Below, piece after piece: positions 26,527 to 35,019 of a stretch of DNA of 64,000 nucleotides. The translations under genes and the position numbers were made by a program. This DNA comes from Terriglobia bacterium (GTDB taxonomy: Bacteria > Acidobacteriota > Terriglobia > Terriglobales > Acidobacteriaceae): assembly GCA_020073385.1 (NCBI GenBank), contig JAIQFH010000024.1, forward strand, positions 36,580 to 100,579. Reading direction: 5' to 3'. The notes below the pieces were generated by a model. The model worked only from the letters and a program-made list of their open reading frames with translations. It was not told where the DNA came from and searched no databases. Position 1 is the first letter of the stretch, and every line of letters starts with the position of its first letter.

Positions 26527-27249
26527 ATGTTCACGAGTGAAATATCCGACCAGCTCAAGTACTACGTCTACCGGCTAATCGACCCTCGGAACGGCGAAAC
26601 ATTCTACGTCGGAAAAGGAACGGGAAATCGAGTGTTCGCCCACGTGAAGGGTGAGCTGGGCAGCGAAGCTGACACTCTTACCGATAAGCTCCAGCGAATA
26701 CGGGATATCCGCGTCGATGGATTTGAGGTCGCGCACGTTATTCACAGGCACGGCTTAGACCAAGAGACTTCGTTCGAAGTCGAGGCGGCCTTGATAGATG
26801 CATACCCTGAAGCGACGAATGCGGTGGGTGGTAGAGCGTCAGACGAACGCGGGCTGATGCACGCTAATCAGATTATTGAGCGCTACAAAGCGCAAGAGGC
26901 TGTTTTCAAGCACAAAGCGATTCTCATTAATGTGAACCGCTCCGCCGCAGAAAAGGACAGCGTCTACGAGGCCGTGCGTTATGCATGGAAACTTGACCCG
27001 AAGAAGGCGGCAAAAGCGGAGATTGTGCTGGCCGTATTACAGGGACTGATCATTGGAGTATACGTTGCTGACCAGTGGCTTGCCGCAACACCCACTAATT
27101 TTCCTCATACTCCTGCGGAACGGCCGGGTAGATGGGGATTCGTGGGCCGCGAGGCCCCGGAGGACATTGCGCGCCTCTATCTGCGACGACGGCTTCCGGA
27201 CTCAATGCGAAAGCGTGGGGCAGCAAATCCAGTCAAATATGCGTTTTAG
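26527..27249 (+). CDS. GIY-YIG (LEM-3-like) nuclease domain protein
   Basis: 240 residues. The N-terminal nuclease motif is clear: YYVYRLIDP then ETFYVGKGTGNRVFAH with the catalytic Arg, and a following helical region with FEVEAALIDAYPEATNAVGG carrying the candidate Glu/Asn. The C-terminal ~130 residues are unrecognised. GAGGGGGG directly precedes the ATG, unusually close. Convergent with the SIR2-like gene, 26 bases apart. Could be a defence nuclease or a homing-type enzyme. Confidence 0.75.
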   Translation: MFTSEISDQLKYYVYRLIDPRNGETFYVGKGTGNRVFAHVKGELGSEADTLTDKLQRIRDIRVDGFEVAHVIHRHGLDQETSFEVEAALIDAYPEATNAVGGRASDERGLMHANQIIERYKAQEAVFKHKAILINVNRSAAEKDSVYEAVRYAWKLDPKKAAKAEIVLAVLQGLIIGVYVADQWLAATPTNFPHTPAERPGRWGFVGREAPEDIARLYLRRRLPDSMRKRGAANPVKYAF

Positions 27250-27275
27250 TTCTTGGCGCAGCGAAACGAAGCCGT

Positions 27276-28319
27276 CTATCCATCTGCGGTAAGCCAATCC
27301 TGAATCGGTTTGGGAACCCAAGTGCACTGGATCTTCGGGCCAGCAACCGCCTCAATTCGGCGTGCTGCGTCCTGGTCAGGATTGACGATGATCACCTCGG
27401 CCGCCCCCGTAGGAGGATACCTGCCCGTATTGTCCTTAATCCTGCCGTTAAGCTGATTATGAAATCCGCAGCGAAAAATAAATTGTGCGTGCAAATCGGC
27501 TGCCGGTAGAGAGTACCCAAGAAATACCAGCCGCCTGGGAGTGCTTAGAACATCCGTGCAATCTTGCCAAAGACGCTTGAATATAGACGGCTTGAAGTCT
27601 TTGATATAGGTCGGCGGAATGATAAGCGGAGTATAGCGTTTTCCCGATTTCGATTTCACTCCGCGCGGGCGGAGAAATGCATGAACACACTTCGACTCTT
27701 GCTTATGGTGAAAAATCTCGATTTTCTTAAGATCCTTGACGTACTCTAGCTGCCTGCCTTCGTACCAATTGAGCGAGCCATGAGGTTTGAGCAGAAGAGG
27801 ACCTTCCCCTAGGTTCTTGGAAAGACCATAGCTCTGCGAGTCGAGATTGGTGCTAAAGAGCCGGTGGTCGAGAATCAAGTCCCAGTTGAAGGACACAATT
27901 GCAGCTTTCTCGCTGCGCATCTTCTGCACCATTTCGGACAGCCAGCTGGCTTTGATTGCAGGTCCGTAAAGTTCATGGAACCAGGATGCAATCTCGAACA
28001 GCAATATTTCGCGCGACTCACGCAACTGGTCTTTCGTAAAACGCCCTTCAGCGGGACGACTGGCGTCAAAGAGTTGGAGATTGACTGCCATTTCCGTAAG
28101 CAGCTGTTCGATGTCAGGAAAAGTTGTTAGTCGATCTACATTGAACGAGGGATGATGAAATTTAACAATTTCCGTCATCTGCTCGCGCGAATCTTCGGGC
28201 AACCGGTCCCATACTTCTATCAATAGGCTCTTGGTCAACGGATATCCGAGACCCTTGGAGAATCCCGCGCCGACAACATAGACCGTGTCCCTGATCCGGG
28301 ATGTGTTTTCAGGCTTCAT
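27276..28319 (-). CDS. SIR2-like domain protein (candidate defence effector)
   Basis: 347 residues. SIR2_2-type NAD-binding fold: VYVVGAGFSKGLGYPL at the N-terminus (GAGFS 17-21), SFNWDLILDH (Asn145, Asp147), KPHGSLNW (His180, catalytic candidate) and VFLGYSLPAADLHAQF near 266-280. In phage defence such proteins deplete NAD+ when infection is sensed. The usual partner genes (pAgo, HerA, DSR-like regions) are not adjacent; it is a stand-alone gene between the relaxase block and Qat. Function as effector is inference. Confidence 0.78.
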   Translation of the reverse strand: MKPENTSRIRDTVYVVGAGFSKGLGYPLTKSLLIEVWDRLPEDSREQMTEIVKFHHPSFNVDRLTTFPDIEQLLTEMAVNLQLFDASRPAEGRFTKDQLRESREILLFEIASWFHELYGPAIKASWLSEMVQKMRSEKAAIVSFNWDLILDHRLFSTNLDSQSYGLSKNLGEGPLLLKPHGSLNWYEGRQLEYVKDLKKIEIFHHKQESKCVHAFLRPRGVKSKSGKRYTPLIIPPTYIKDFKPSIFKRLWQDCTDVLSTPRRLVFLGYSLPAADLHAQFIFRCGFHNQLNGRIKDNTGRYPPTGAAEVIIVNPDQDAARRIEAVAGPKIQCTWVPKPIQDWLTADG

Positions 28320-28653
28320 CGGGCTGCTTCAAAATATGCGATTGGAAGGAACCCTACCACGCCATGTTGCGGATTAGCCAGGCGGGCAAGCGTTAACTGA
28401 TCCGCTGTATTCTGTGTCGTTGATTTCTAACCCTATGAAATACATTACCGCGTTTAAATCTACCGGATGCAGTGGATGTGGTCACAATTGGCAGGCGCAA
28501 ACCACCTTTCTGCAATCCGAAGAAGGCTCTACCGCTTTACCTACCTTAAGAAGCTCGACGAATCTGTCAAGAACCATATACGATCGCTGTGATCAGGCAC
28601 CGCTGAATATCCCAGCACGAACCGTAGGAAATACTGAAGGAATCTGGGATTGA
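28320..28653. other. Gap between SIR2-like gene and Qat operon
   Basis: About 330 bases. A 41-codon plus-strand frame from ATG 28467 ends in a protein-like stretch (RRLYRFTYLKKLDESVKNH) and may be a relic of some gene, but it is too short to call. Otherwise nothing supportable. Confidence 0.35.
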
Positions 28654-29409
28654 CTATATTGCCAGAGCTCTTCTGAAATTATCGAGCGTTGCGGCCTGTA
28701 CATCGCTTGGAGATTGTTCCCACAGTTCCGCTAGACCCCGAACGGTGGCCTTGACGGTGGTTGGAGTTGCTGGTCCCGCTCCATCCTGCACGAAAGGCCC
28801 GTCTGTCTCTGTTAGCACTCGGTCTCTCGGCATTTGGAGAACAAGCGCGCGCCCTGCCTCAGAATGCAGCATCGCACTGTTGATGGAAAAGAGGAATCCG
28901 CTGCCAATTGCCCGGTCAAGTTCCTTCTTCGTACCACTGAACCAATGAAGAATGACCTTGGCCTTGATTCCACTCAAAATCGAAATCACATCCCGAGTAG
29001 CTCTTCTGGAATGAACCGTTAGCACCTTATCTGCTGATTCACTCACCCAGTTCGCAATCGTGCTCAACACCTGTCTCTGCGCAGCCCTTATTTCCTCGTC
29101 GCTTGTCGAATAGTCCAAACCAATCTCTCCAACATATCTTGTCTGCGATAGGTGGACGCGAAGGGCTTCTATTTCGTGTTTGTGCGAATGTACGAGTTCT
29201 GGATGGAGGCCAATGGCGGGGCGGACGTATTTACACTGTGCGACAAGCCCGGCAGTATGGGCAAAGACCGAGGGCGCATTCGTCACTGCTATGGTGTAGA
29301 TATGCTCATTCTCTGCCTGTTGGATGATCTGTTGTGGGTGCTTGTACAGATCGATGTGACAATGAGCATCCACGAAACTTAGAACGGGTTCTTCTGGGAC
29401 TCTCATCAC
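28654..29409 (-). CDS. qatD: QatD, TatD-like nuclease of the Qat defence system
   Basis: 251-residue metal-dependent hydrolase of the TatD family. Metal ligands: DAHCHID (His16, His18), GEIGLDYS (Glu95), VHSRRA (His133), ILHWFSG (His155) and TETDGPF (Asp203). Start overlaps the qatC stop by four bases. In this four-gene order it is QatD rather than housekeeping TatD. Essential for Qat phage resistance in the tested E. coli system; its substrate there is not established. Confidence 0.92.
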   Translation of the reverse strand: MMRVPEEPVLSFVDAHCHIDLYKHPQQIIQQAENEHIYTIAVTNAPSVFAHTAGLVAQCKYVRPAIGLHPELVHSHKHEIEALRVHLSQTRYVGEIGLDYSTSDEEIRAAQRQVLSTIANWVSESADKVLTVHSRRATRDVISILSGIKAKVILHWFSGTKKELDRAIGSGFLFSINSAMLHSEAGRALVLQMPRDRVLTETDGPFVQDGAGPATPTTVKATVRGLAELWEQSPSDVQAATLDNFRRALAI

Positions 29410-30716
29410 GACTTCTGCCTCAAGAACCGATCCACCTCTTCCATCCCCCGTCTAAAGACCCCCGTCAGAGCGTCCACTTCGGTGGTATCCAATGGCCCAG
29501 CACTCATGATTTCGCCTGTAATCTGAAGCGGCGACATGTCGCGCAATCTGGCTATCGCCATCAAGAATGCGCGTTTATCATAGCCAGCGGCCTCTTTGGC
29601 CCTTATCTCTGGCGCCAGAACATCCAAGACATGCTCTTCGGAGTCGAGGCCGACCGAATACAACGCAGCTCTCCTGATGATGCAGGGAACACAATATCCG
29701 CAGTGTCGTCCGACCGGACGTTTGTGGAAGCGGCCCGCCTGAGGGCGCGAACATGACATGGTGGAGTGAATCCCGGATTTTAGGACCGCCTGGTCCTTAC
29801 AGTCTCTCAACATCTCGCCTTTCGTCAGGAATCGGTAAGGAGTATGCAGCTCTACTTTGATGGCCAGGCGATCGAGGAGTTGACGATAGAGGTCGATGGT
29901 GTGCGGGTGCGTGGTGCGTGTACTGTGTGTCCCTGCCCTACCGAAGGTCAGTGGAATGTTGAGAGAGATGAGGCCATTCTCCGGAACATGCAGCGATGAT
30001 CCTGAAGGCAAGGCACTCGCAACGCTGGTGCCGAGAGCCAGGAAGAGAAGAGAGCGCGCTCTCATCGTCGATTCCACTATCTGATCGTCAGACGACCGCG
30101 GCGGGACCAGGAAGAACCACAGCGGGATCGTCTGACCTTCATAGGTCGGTTTCAACGCGTCGTAGGCGGCGACTTGTTCGCGCTGCGTGTGGCCGTAATG
30201 GCCGACCAGAGCAAGATGTTGACCTGAGGCCAGCAGATCGATTGCGCCTACAAAAGAATCCAATCCTCCCGAGAAAAGGCAGACGCCGTCTGGCATCGGG
30301 TCCGGCGGTTCGCCAATGGTCGGGTCTGGCGCGGACGCCTTGCTCCGGAAATTCACTATCCACTCATCGCCCGTTAGAAAACGAAGAAGCTCGATAAGCT
30401 TTGGCCCTGCTGCGTTCCACAGTGCAACATCCGCGACGGGTGCGTAAATGGAAATCTCCCTCGACCACGCATCTTCGCCGTTGTAGCCGCGCCAAATTCT
30501 CAAATCTGCCGTATAGACGATGGCAGCGACGTGAAGCAGATCGATAGCCGCCTGGGAGGGATGCAGGCCTGCTTTGAAGACATTTGTGAGGAGGTCGTGC
30601 GTTACGCAGTGGCTATCACCACGCTTGTCGATCGCCGCAACAAAGCGGACCTCATTGGGGTCGAGAACAGGGTAGTAGTCGTCCTCCCCGATCTGGGCGA
30701 TGACATTCCAAGACAT
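29406..30716 (-). CDS. qatC: QatC, QueC-like protein of the Qat defence system
   Basis: 436 residues; adenine-nucleotide alpha-hydrolase (PP-loop) fold related to the preQ0 synthase QueC. PP-loop SGGLDS at 149-154; zinc Cys HCGYCVPC (Cys339, 342, 345) with Cys322 as likely fourth ligand. Longer than QueC (~230) because of an extra N-terminal ~140 residues, as in QatC. Overlaps qatB by one base and qatD by four. Suggests a nucleobase- or nitrile-type chemistry in defence; the real product is unknown. Confidence 0.93.
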   Translation of the reverse strand: MSWNVIAQIGEDDYYPVLDPNEVRFVAAIDKRGDSHCVTHDLLTNVFKAGLHPSQAAIDLLHVAAIVYTADLRIWRGYNGEDAWSREISIYAPVADVALWNAAGPKLIELLRFLTGDEWIVNFRSKASAPDPTIGEPPDPMPDGVCLFSGGLDSFVGAIDLLASGQHLALVGHYGHTQREQVAAYDALKPTYEGQTIPLWFFLVPPRSSDDQIVESTMRARSLLFLALGTSVASALPSGSSLHVPENGLISLNIPLTFGRAGTHSTRTTHPHTIDLYRQLLDRLAIKVELHTPYRFLTKGEMLRDCKDQAVLKSGIHSTMSCSRPQAGRFHKRPVGRHCGYCVPCIIRRAALYSVGLDSEEHVLDVLAPEIRAKEAAGYDKRAFLMAIARLRDMSPLQITGEIMSAGPLDTTEVDALTGVFRRGMEEVDRFLRQKS

Positions 30717-31630
30717 CAGGACGTGCCTCCGAGAAGCTTGTACGCTGCTTCATAAATTTCCTGGACGAATTTCTTGCCCTCAACACCATTCCAATCAAAC
30801 TGAAGAGCCTGCTTACCGTCCAGTTTCAACTTAACCAAACCTGTCACGAAGGTTTTGACATCCCGCTCCAGTCGAACTGCATCGGCTTCGCTGACAGCAT
30901 GCTGTTCGATTCTCTGACTAAGCTCGAAAAGCCAGAGCTGGTACACGTATCCAGCGACCGAAAGCTCGATCGTATCCGTGACATCGGCTGGAGTCATCGC
31001 GTTGAGGGCGTCTAATCCCGCCTCCTGGACGCCGTGCTTTTCAAACAGTTCCCTAAGCGTCTCGCTTGCGGCCCGCCGTGCGATGGCATCGTCGTTGTTC
31101 ATTCCGGCCGGTGCGATGGCATTGATAACCGCTGCCAGGACAAAATCCACCTTTTGTCCGACCGTGTCTTGCAATCCAAGGGTGCGCGCAGCTTCAGTAA
31201 ACCCTCGGGCCGCGACATCCGATACGAAATTCCCAATTCGGGCGGTTGCGGCGCGGCCAGCGACGGCGGTTGAGGCCGCCTTCTTTGCTCCGCCCTTCGC
31301 AGAGACATATCTGCGCCCGGCCAAACGTAAGCGCCTAGCACTTCCTCCGTTCTTCGCGGCACTGCTCATCGCCCGGCGAGCGAGATTCCACGAACCGCCG
31401 GTAAGATTGGGCAGGACCGGAGAATTCACCTGCTGCGACGATGGCGTCGCTGGAAGAGCAGGCTCGGAACTCTGGGATGCTGGCTGTGCTGTTGTATTGC
31501 TGCTGTCGGGAGAATCTGGCACTGGGGCTGGCGGTGACGCTGGCGATCCCGCAGGGGCACCCTGCTGCGCCCATGCAGGCAGTAAGGGCGTTTTATCCTT
31601 AGGACCGGAATTGCTGGCGGATGTTCCCAT
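30716..31630 (-). CDS. qatB: QatB of the Qat defence system
   Basis: 304 residues. Begins MGTSASNSGP then KTPLLPAWA, the characteristic QatB N-terminus, followed by a long Pro/Ser/Ala-rich low-complexity linker (about 25-75), a basic Ala-rich stretch, and a folded helical C-terminal half (about 120-304). No catalytic motif. Expected to be modified by, or to scaffold, the QueC-like partner; that role is inferred from the operon. Three bases separate it from qatA. Confidence 0.88.
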   Translation of the reverse strand: MGTSASNSGPKDKTPLLPAWAQQGAPAGSPASPPAPVPDSPDSSNTTAQPASQSSEPALPATPSSQQVNSPVLPNLTGGSWNLARRAMSSAAKNGGSARRLRLAGRRYVSAKGGAKKAASTAVAGRAATARIGNFVSDVAARGFTEAARTLGLQDTVGQKVDFVLAAVINAIAPAGMNNDDAIARRAASETLRELFEKHGVQEAGLDALNAMTPADVTDTIELSVAGYVYQLWLFELSQRIEQHAVSEADAVRLERDVKTFVTGLVKLKLDGKQALQFDWNGVEGKKFVQEIYEAAYKLLGGTS

Positions 31631-31633
31631 AGA

Positions 31634-33634
31634 TCAACTTGCCGTGCTCAAAGCGGCCAGAGTCGTTTTGGCGGCGCTTGCGAGCGGCACGTTCACGGTG
31701 CTCTTCGACCAAGTCGCGAGTATTTCCTTGAAAGCACGCTCCGCATCGGGATGCCCCTTGCAGGCGTTCTGAATGCTTACAGGCGCCCACAGCGGGAGCG
31801 TCCTTTCGGGCAAAGCCTTCACCGCCGTAATGAGTTGCAGCAACAACGCCGGGCGCTCCTGCGCGGCATCTATCATCGGTTTCAGCGACGCACTTTGCGC
31901 TCCAAGGTCCTCCTCGCGCTTCGCGCGTTCCACAAGCGCCTCGAAAACGGCGTTCGCATCCGCCTCGCTGGACTCCTTCAATTCCTTGAGGCCGGCTAAG
32001 CGAACCGCATTGCTTGAACTCTTAAGCTTGTCGAGGACTTTGCGAGCAGCGAGGCTGAGCCGCTGACCCGCCGTGCCGAGCAAACCCAGATTGTCGCGCG
32101 AGAAGAAGTAGTATGAGCGCAGGTCTTCTCCTGCAAGTGCAGGCTCCATCGAAAGCCATTCGCGAATCCATGGATCGGCGATCCATAGAGCAAATTCCGG
32201 ACTCAACTCATTCGCATCGGGAGGCGCAGCTTTTTTCGCTGGGGATTTTTTGGGCGCGTCGGACACAGTTTGCAACTCAGCTTCTTTGATCTGCTGCGCA
32301 TCGTTCCGCGGCCGTATCGCTTTTTCCATATCCCCCAGTTCTTTGGGTGTTCCGTCCTGGGCAAACTGGATCTCGGCAAGACGCCGGAATGCTTCCGTCC
32401 TGAAGTATTCGAGCAGCATCAACTTCGCGAGTACGCGTTGTTTCAGCGTTATCCCTTTGGAACGAGCCATCTCCAAGCGCAAAAGAAGCGTGTTAAGGAA
32501 CCTTTTGCACTGCCTCGGATTGCCGTTCATGATAGTTCCGAGCAGGGGTGCCACGCGCTCGACCATGCCGAGATCGTCTTCCAAAAGCTGAGGAAGCGGT
32601 TTCAACAGCTCGCGGGCGACGGAAATATTGAAACAGGCGGTGGTGAGCGCCTCGGTACTTGCCTCCCCGATCTTGGCCCGCACCAGTTTCTTCTGCTCGG
32701 GCGTGAGATCTTTGGAGGCGGTTGCAAAGAGCAATCCCATATAGCTCTCGACTTCAGCACGTCCCAGAGCCGGAATGCGGATCGGGAATTGAATGAGCTT
32801 TTCCAAGTAGTCTCGGCCCACTTCGCGCCGGTCTCCAGGTAGTTCCGGAAATCGGCGGCGAACCGCATACCGAACCAGCTCCTCATCCGCACCGATGATG
32901 AACGCGGTCCTTGGAACGAAGAGGAACAGCTTGATCGCTTCTAACGTCGGGATGATGGTGTCCGGAGAACAGCGGTCGAGGTCGTCAATCGTGATCACGA
33001 GCCGCGTGATACCGGCTTCCTTGAGCAGCTCCTCGAAATCTTTCCTGAAATTCTGGATCTGCCGCCTGGTTTCCGGCTCGTCCTTATCCGCGTCTTTGTC
33101 CTCTTCCTTGATGTATTCCTTCACTTCTTTTGGATCAATGTCTTCTACCTTCTTCGCCGCCTCCCTGGCTACGCTGGCGATATCGGCAACACCGCCGATG
33201 AGAAATGCGGGGGCCGCCGGACCGGCGAAGTGAGCGGCTACGAGTTTGCCGACGCCTAGCGTGCTCTTCATCCAGTCCACTCGTCGGAACAGGCTCTTGA
33301 GAAGCTTCTTCGCCTTGGCGCTCGCCTTGTTCTTGAATGTCTCATGTTCCTTCAGCTCTTCCAGGATCGTACCCATGAGGGCCGTCTTGGCCCCTTCGTA
33401 ACCCTCGAAAAGCCACCCATTGAACGAAAGAACCACGGTCCCAGCTTTCCTCTCCTCTTCGGAGGTGAGCTGGGTTCTGACTATTTCGATCAGCGTGGAT
33501 TTTCCACCACCCCAATCACCGAACACTCCGATAGTCGCAGGCAAGAGATTTTCGTTCTTGACGATTGAAACGGCAGCGCCAGCCAGGTACTCGAATCCAA
33601 GGAGATCCTCTGTAGACTCGTTATCCGACCACAT
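31634..33634 (-). CDS. qatA: QatA, KAP-family P-loop NTPase of the Qat defence system
   Basis: 666 residues. Walker A GDWGGGKST with Lys45; Walker B VITIDDLDRCSPDT. A hydrophobic, weakly membrane-like insertion (AAHFAGPAAPAFLIGGVADI) sits between them, as in KAP ATPases, followed by a charged helix rich in Lys/Asp/Glu. The C-terminal region has HEAT-like helices. First gene of qatABCD; no promoter could be placed in the 311 bases upstream. Probably the sensor or switch of the system. Confidence 0.92.
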   Translation of the reverse strand: MWSDNESTEDLLGFEYLAGAAVSIVKNENLLPATIGVFGDWGGGKSTLIEIVRTQLTSEEERKAGTVVLSFNGWLFEGYEGAKTALMGTILEELKEHETFKNKASAKAKKLLKSLFRRVDWMKSTLGVGKLVAAHFAGPAAPAFLIGGVADIASVAREAAKKVEDIDPKEVKEYIKEEDKDADKDEPETRRQIQNFRKDFEELLKEAGITRLVITIDDLDRCSPDTIIPTLEAIKLFLFVPRTAFIIGADEELVRYAVRRRFPELPGDRREVGRDYLEKLIQFPIRIPALGRAEVESYMGLLFATASKDLTPEQKKLVRAKIGEASTEALTTACFNISVARELLKPLPQLLEDDLGMVERVAPLLGTIMNGNPRQCKRFLNTLLLRLEMARSKGITLKQRVLAKLMLLEYFRTEAFRRLAEIQFAQDGTPKELGDMEKAIRPRNDAQQIKEAELQTVSDAPKKSPAKKAAPPDANELSPEFALWIADPWIREWLSMEPALAGEDLRSYYFFSRDNLGLLGTAGQRLSLAARKVLDKLKSSSNAVRLAGLKELKESSEADANAVFEALVERAKREEDLGAQSASLKPMIDAAQERPALLLQLITAVKALPERTLPLWAPVSIQNACKGHPDAERAFKEILATWSKSTVNVPLASAAKTTLAALSTAS

Positions 33635-33945
33635 CGGTTAGGGTCCTCCCCGAGCGTTCGCCAATGCTGACAAAGATGCCTGCAGCGCGGCAACCACTTT
33701 CCACTTGAAAAGCTTTCCCCGCCTTGACATGAATTCGCCAATCATTCGGTTCTTCTGCCTGTGGCCACAGTTGAGTCTAATCCGGTCCACATCCTTGTTC
33801 CCACTTCCAACGTCCGGGCTTCTGATCTGTTTGACCGAATAGTAGCAGGTGTATCGGCTCCCCCGTTCCAATAACTCAACTCGTCAAACGAAAGGGGGAT
33901 ACCAGCTTCCGAGTTTCAACCCCAATACCACTGCAAACAAGTAGA
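33635..33945. other. Divergent intergenic region qatA / unknown gene
   Basis: 311 bases between divergent genes, expected to carry promoters in both directions. A minus-strand frame (33638-33871) runs right up to qatA but has weak coding character; I do not call it. Confidence 0.35.
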
Positions 33946-34854
33946 ATGTCCGGCATGCGATTGATCGCCGTAAGCCCGTTCCCGCGCTCCCTAGATAAAC
34001 TCAAGCGCGCGGCCTTGATGTTCGACCAAATCTGCTTAAACCAATCAAGTACTTCCGCAATCCTCGGCTCGCGAGAACAAGCAGAACTGCACTGGCTCAA
34101 AGCGAAAGGTGTGGTATTCGAACAAGAACTCAAGGATGTAATTGGCTTCAGCCGGCATAAGAACCGCACGAAGGTGTATTTACTGCCTCGCCCTGAAGGG
34201 TTTAAGGGAGCCGGCAAGATGACCAAGGCTATGTTGGAGAACGCAGACCCTGCACTGCTTATTCGGTCCCCTGGCCTCTCAGCCGAAATGATCCGTGAAC
34301 TCCTCTCACGTCTGCTTGCGTTGGAAATCTCCAATTTCGAAAAGGTGGAGGCGGTACCCTTGCTTGCGTCAGAAAGGGCAATGTTTGCAAATGTGAGTTC
34401 CGTGAAAGACGCAGGTAAACGCGAAGAGGTTATCGATGTGGTTCTTAACTCTTTTCCAGAGCCGGACGATAGCACGTCTTGGGAACAGATTCTCGATTTT
34501 CGCTCCGACCCCGAAAGTCGAGCCAAGTTTCTTGGCCTACGGAGCTGGATCATTGACATGAGCCACGGGGCATTCTCGCAACACGAAACGCGAGACAAAC
34601 TTGAATGGGCCCTGCACCAATACAGTGATCACCTCAACTTACACCGCATCAAGGCCAATACCGGAATCTTACGCACCTTGATTGTCGGAGCAGCGGAAGC
34701 GATAGAGAGTGTCCTTAAGTTCAAACTCAAAAACGCTGCCGAGTTGATGTTTTCTGCTAGATCTCGGAGGTTGTCGCTGCTAGAGGCCGAGTCAAACGCG
34801 TCTGGACGAGAACTGGCCTACATCTATTCAGCCCGACGAAGATTCGGCAAATGA
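33946..34854 (+). CDS. Unknown protein between Qat and hsdR
   Basis: 302 residues, not recognised. Mostly helical and charged, no membrane segment, no clear catalytic motif. Notable text: VVLNSFPEPDDSTSWEQILD, FRSDPESRAKFLGLRSWI and HLNLHRIKANTGILRTLIVG. Met codons at 33946 and 33955 are both possible starts. 165 bases upstream of hsdR on the same strand, so it could belong to the restriction operon or be an independent defence gene. Confidence 0.6.
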   Translation: MSGMRLIAVSPFPRSLDKLKRAALMFDQICLNQSSTSAILGSREQAELHWLKAKGVVFEQELKDVIGFSRHKNRTKVYLLPRPEGFKGAGKMTKAMLENADPALLIRSPGLSAEMIRELLSRLLALEISNFEKVEAVPLLASERAMFANVSSVKDAGKREEVIDVVLNSFPEPDDSTSWEQILDFRSDPESRAKFLGLRSWIIDMSHGAFSQHETRDKLEWALHQYSDHLNLHRIKANTGILRTLIVGAAEAIESVLKFKLKNAAELMFSARSRRLSLLEAESNASGRELAYIYSARRRFGK

Positions 34855-35019
34855 TGCCTTGCAGGTACGGTTTACAGCCCGTACACTTCGCAGACTCTCA
34901 TAACCTTCATTTGATGCCACCGGCGCGGGCTGACCGTCCTTCGAAAGTAATTGCTACCGTAACCGAGCGCCATATTAGAATGCGCCGAGGACTCTTATCA
35001 CGATTTCCGCTTCCGCCAC

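Larger units (their letters stand above)
28654..33634 (-). other. Complete qatABCD anti-phage operon
   Basis: Four genes in the canonical order ATPase-QatB-QueC-like-TatD-like, all on the minus strand with junctions of +3, -1 and -4 bases. The combination and order are diagnostic of the Qat defence system described from systematic defence-island screening. All four look intact. Confidence 0.92.

Noticed and set aside
28654..29409. Housekeeping TatD DNase
   Set aside because: The family is right, but the overlap with a QueC-like gene and a KAP ATPase makes it QatD.
29406..30716. Queuosine-pathway QueC
   Set aside because: PP-loop and zinc Cys fit, but the extra N-terminal part and the Qat operon order argue against preQ0 synthesis; no queCDEF neighbours.
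30978..31772. Plus-strand 264-codon frame across qatB and qatA
   Set aside because: Ala-rich antisense of the low-complexity QatB linker; QatB is strongly supported.
33876..34598. Minus-strand 240-codon frame opposite the unknown gene at 33946
   Set aside because: Ser/Arg-rich shadow translation; the plus-strand frame has better protein character and placement.
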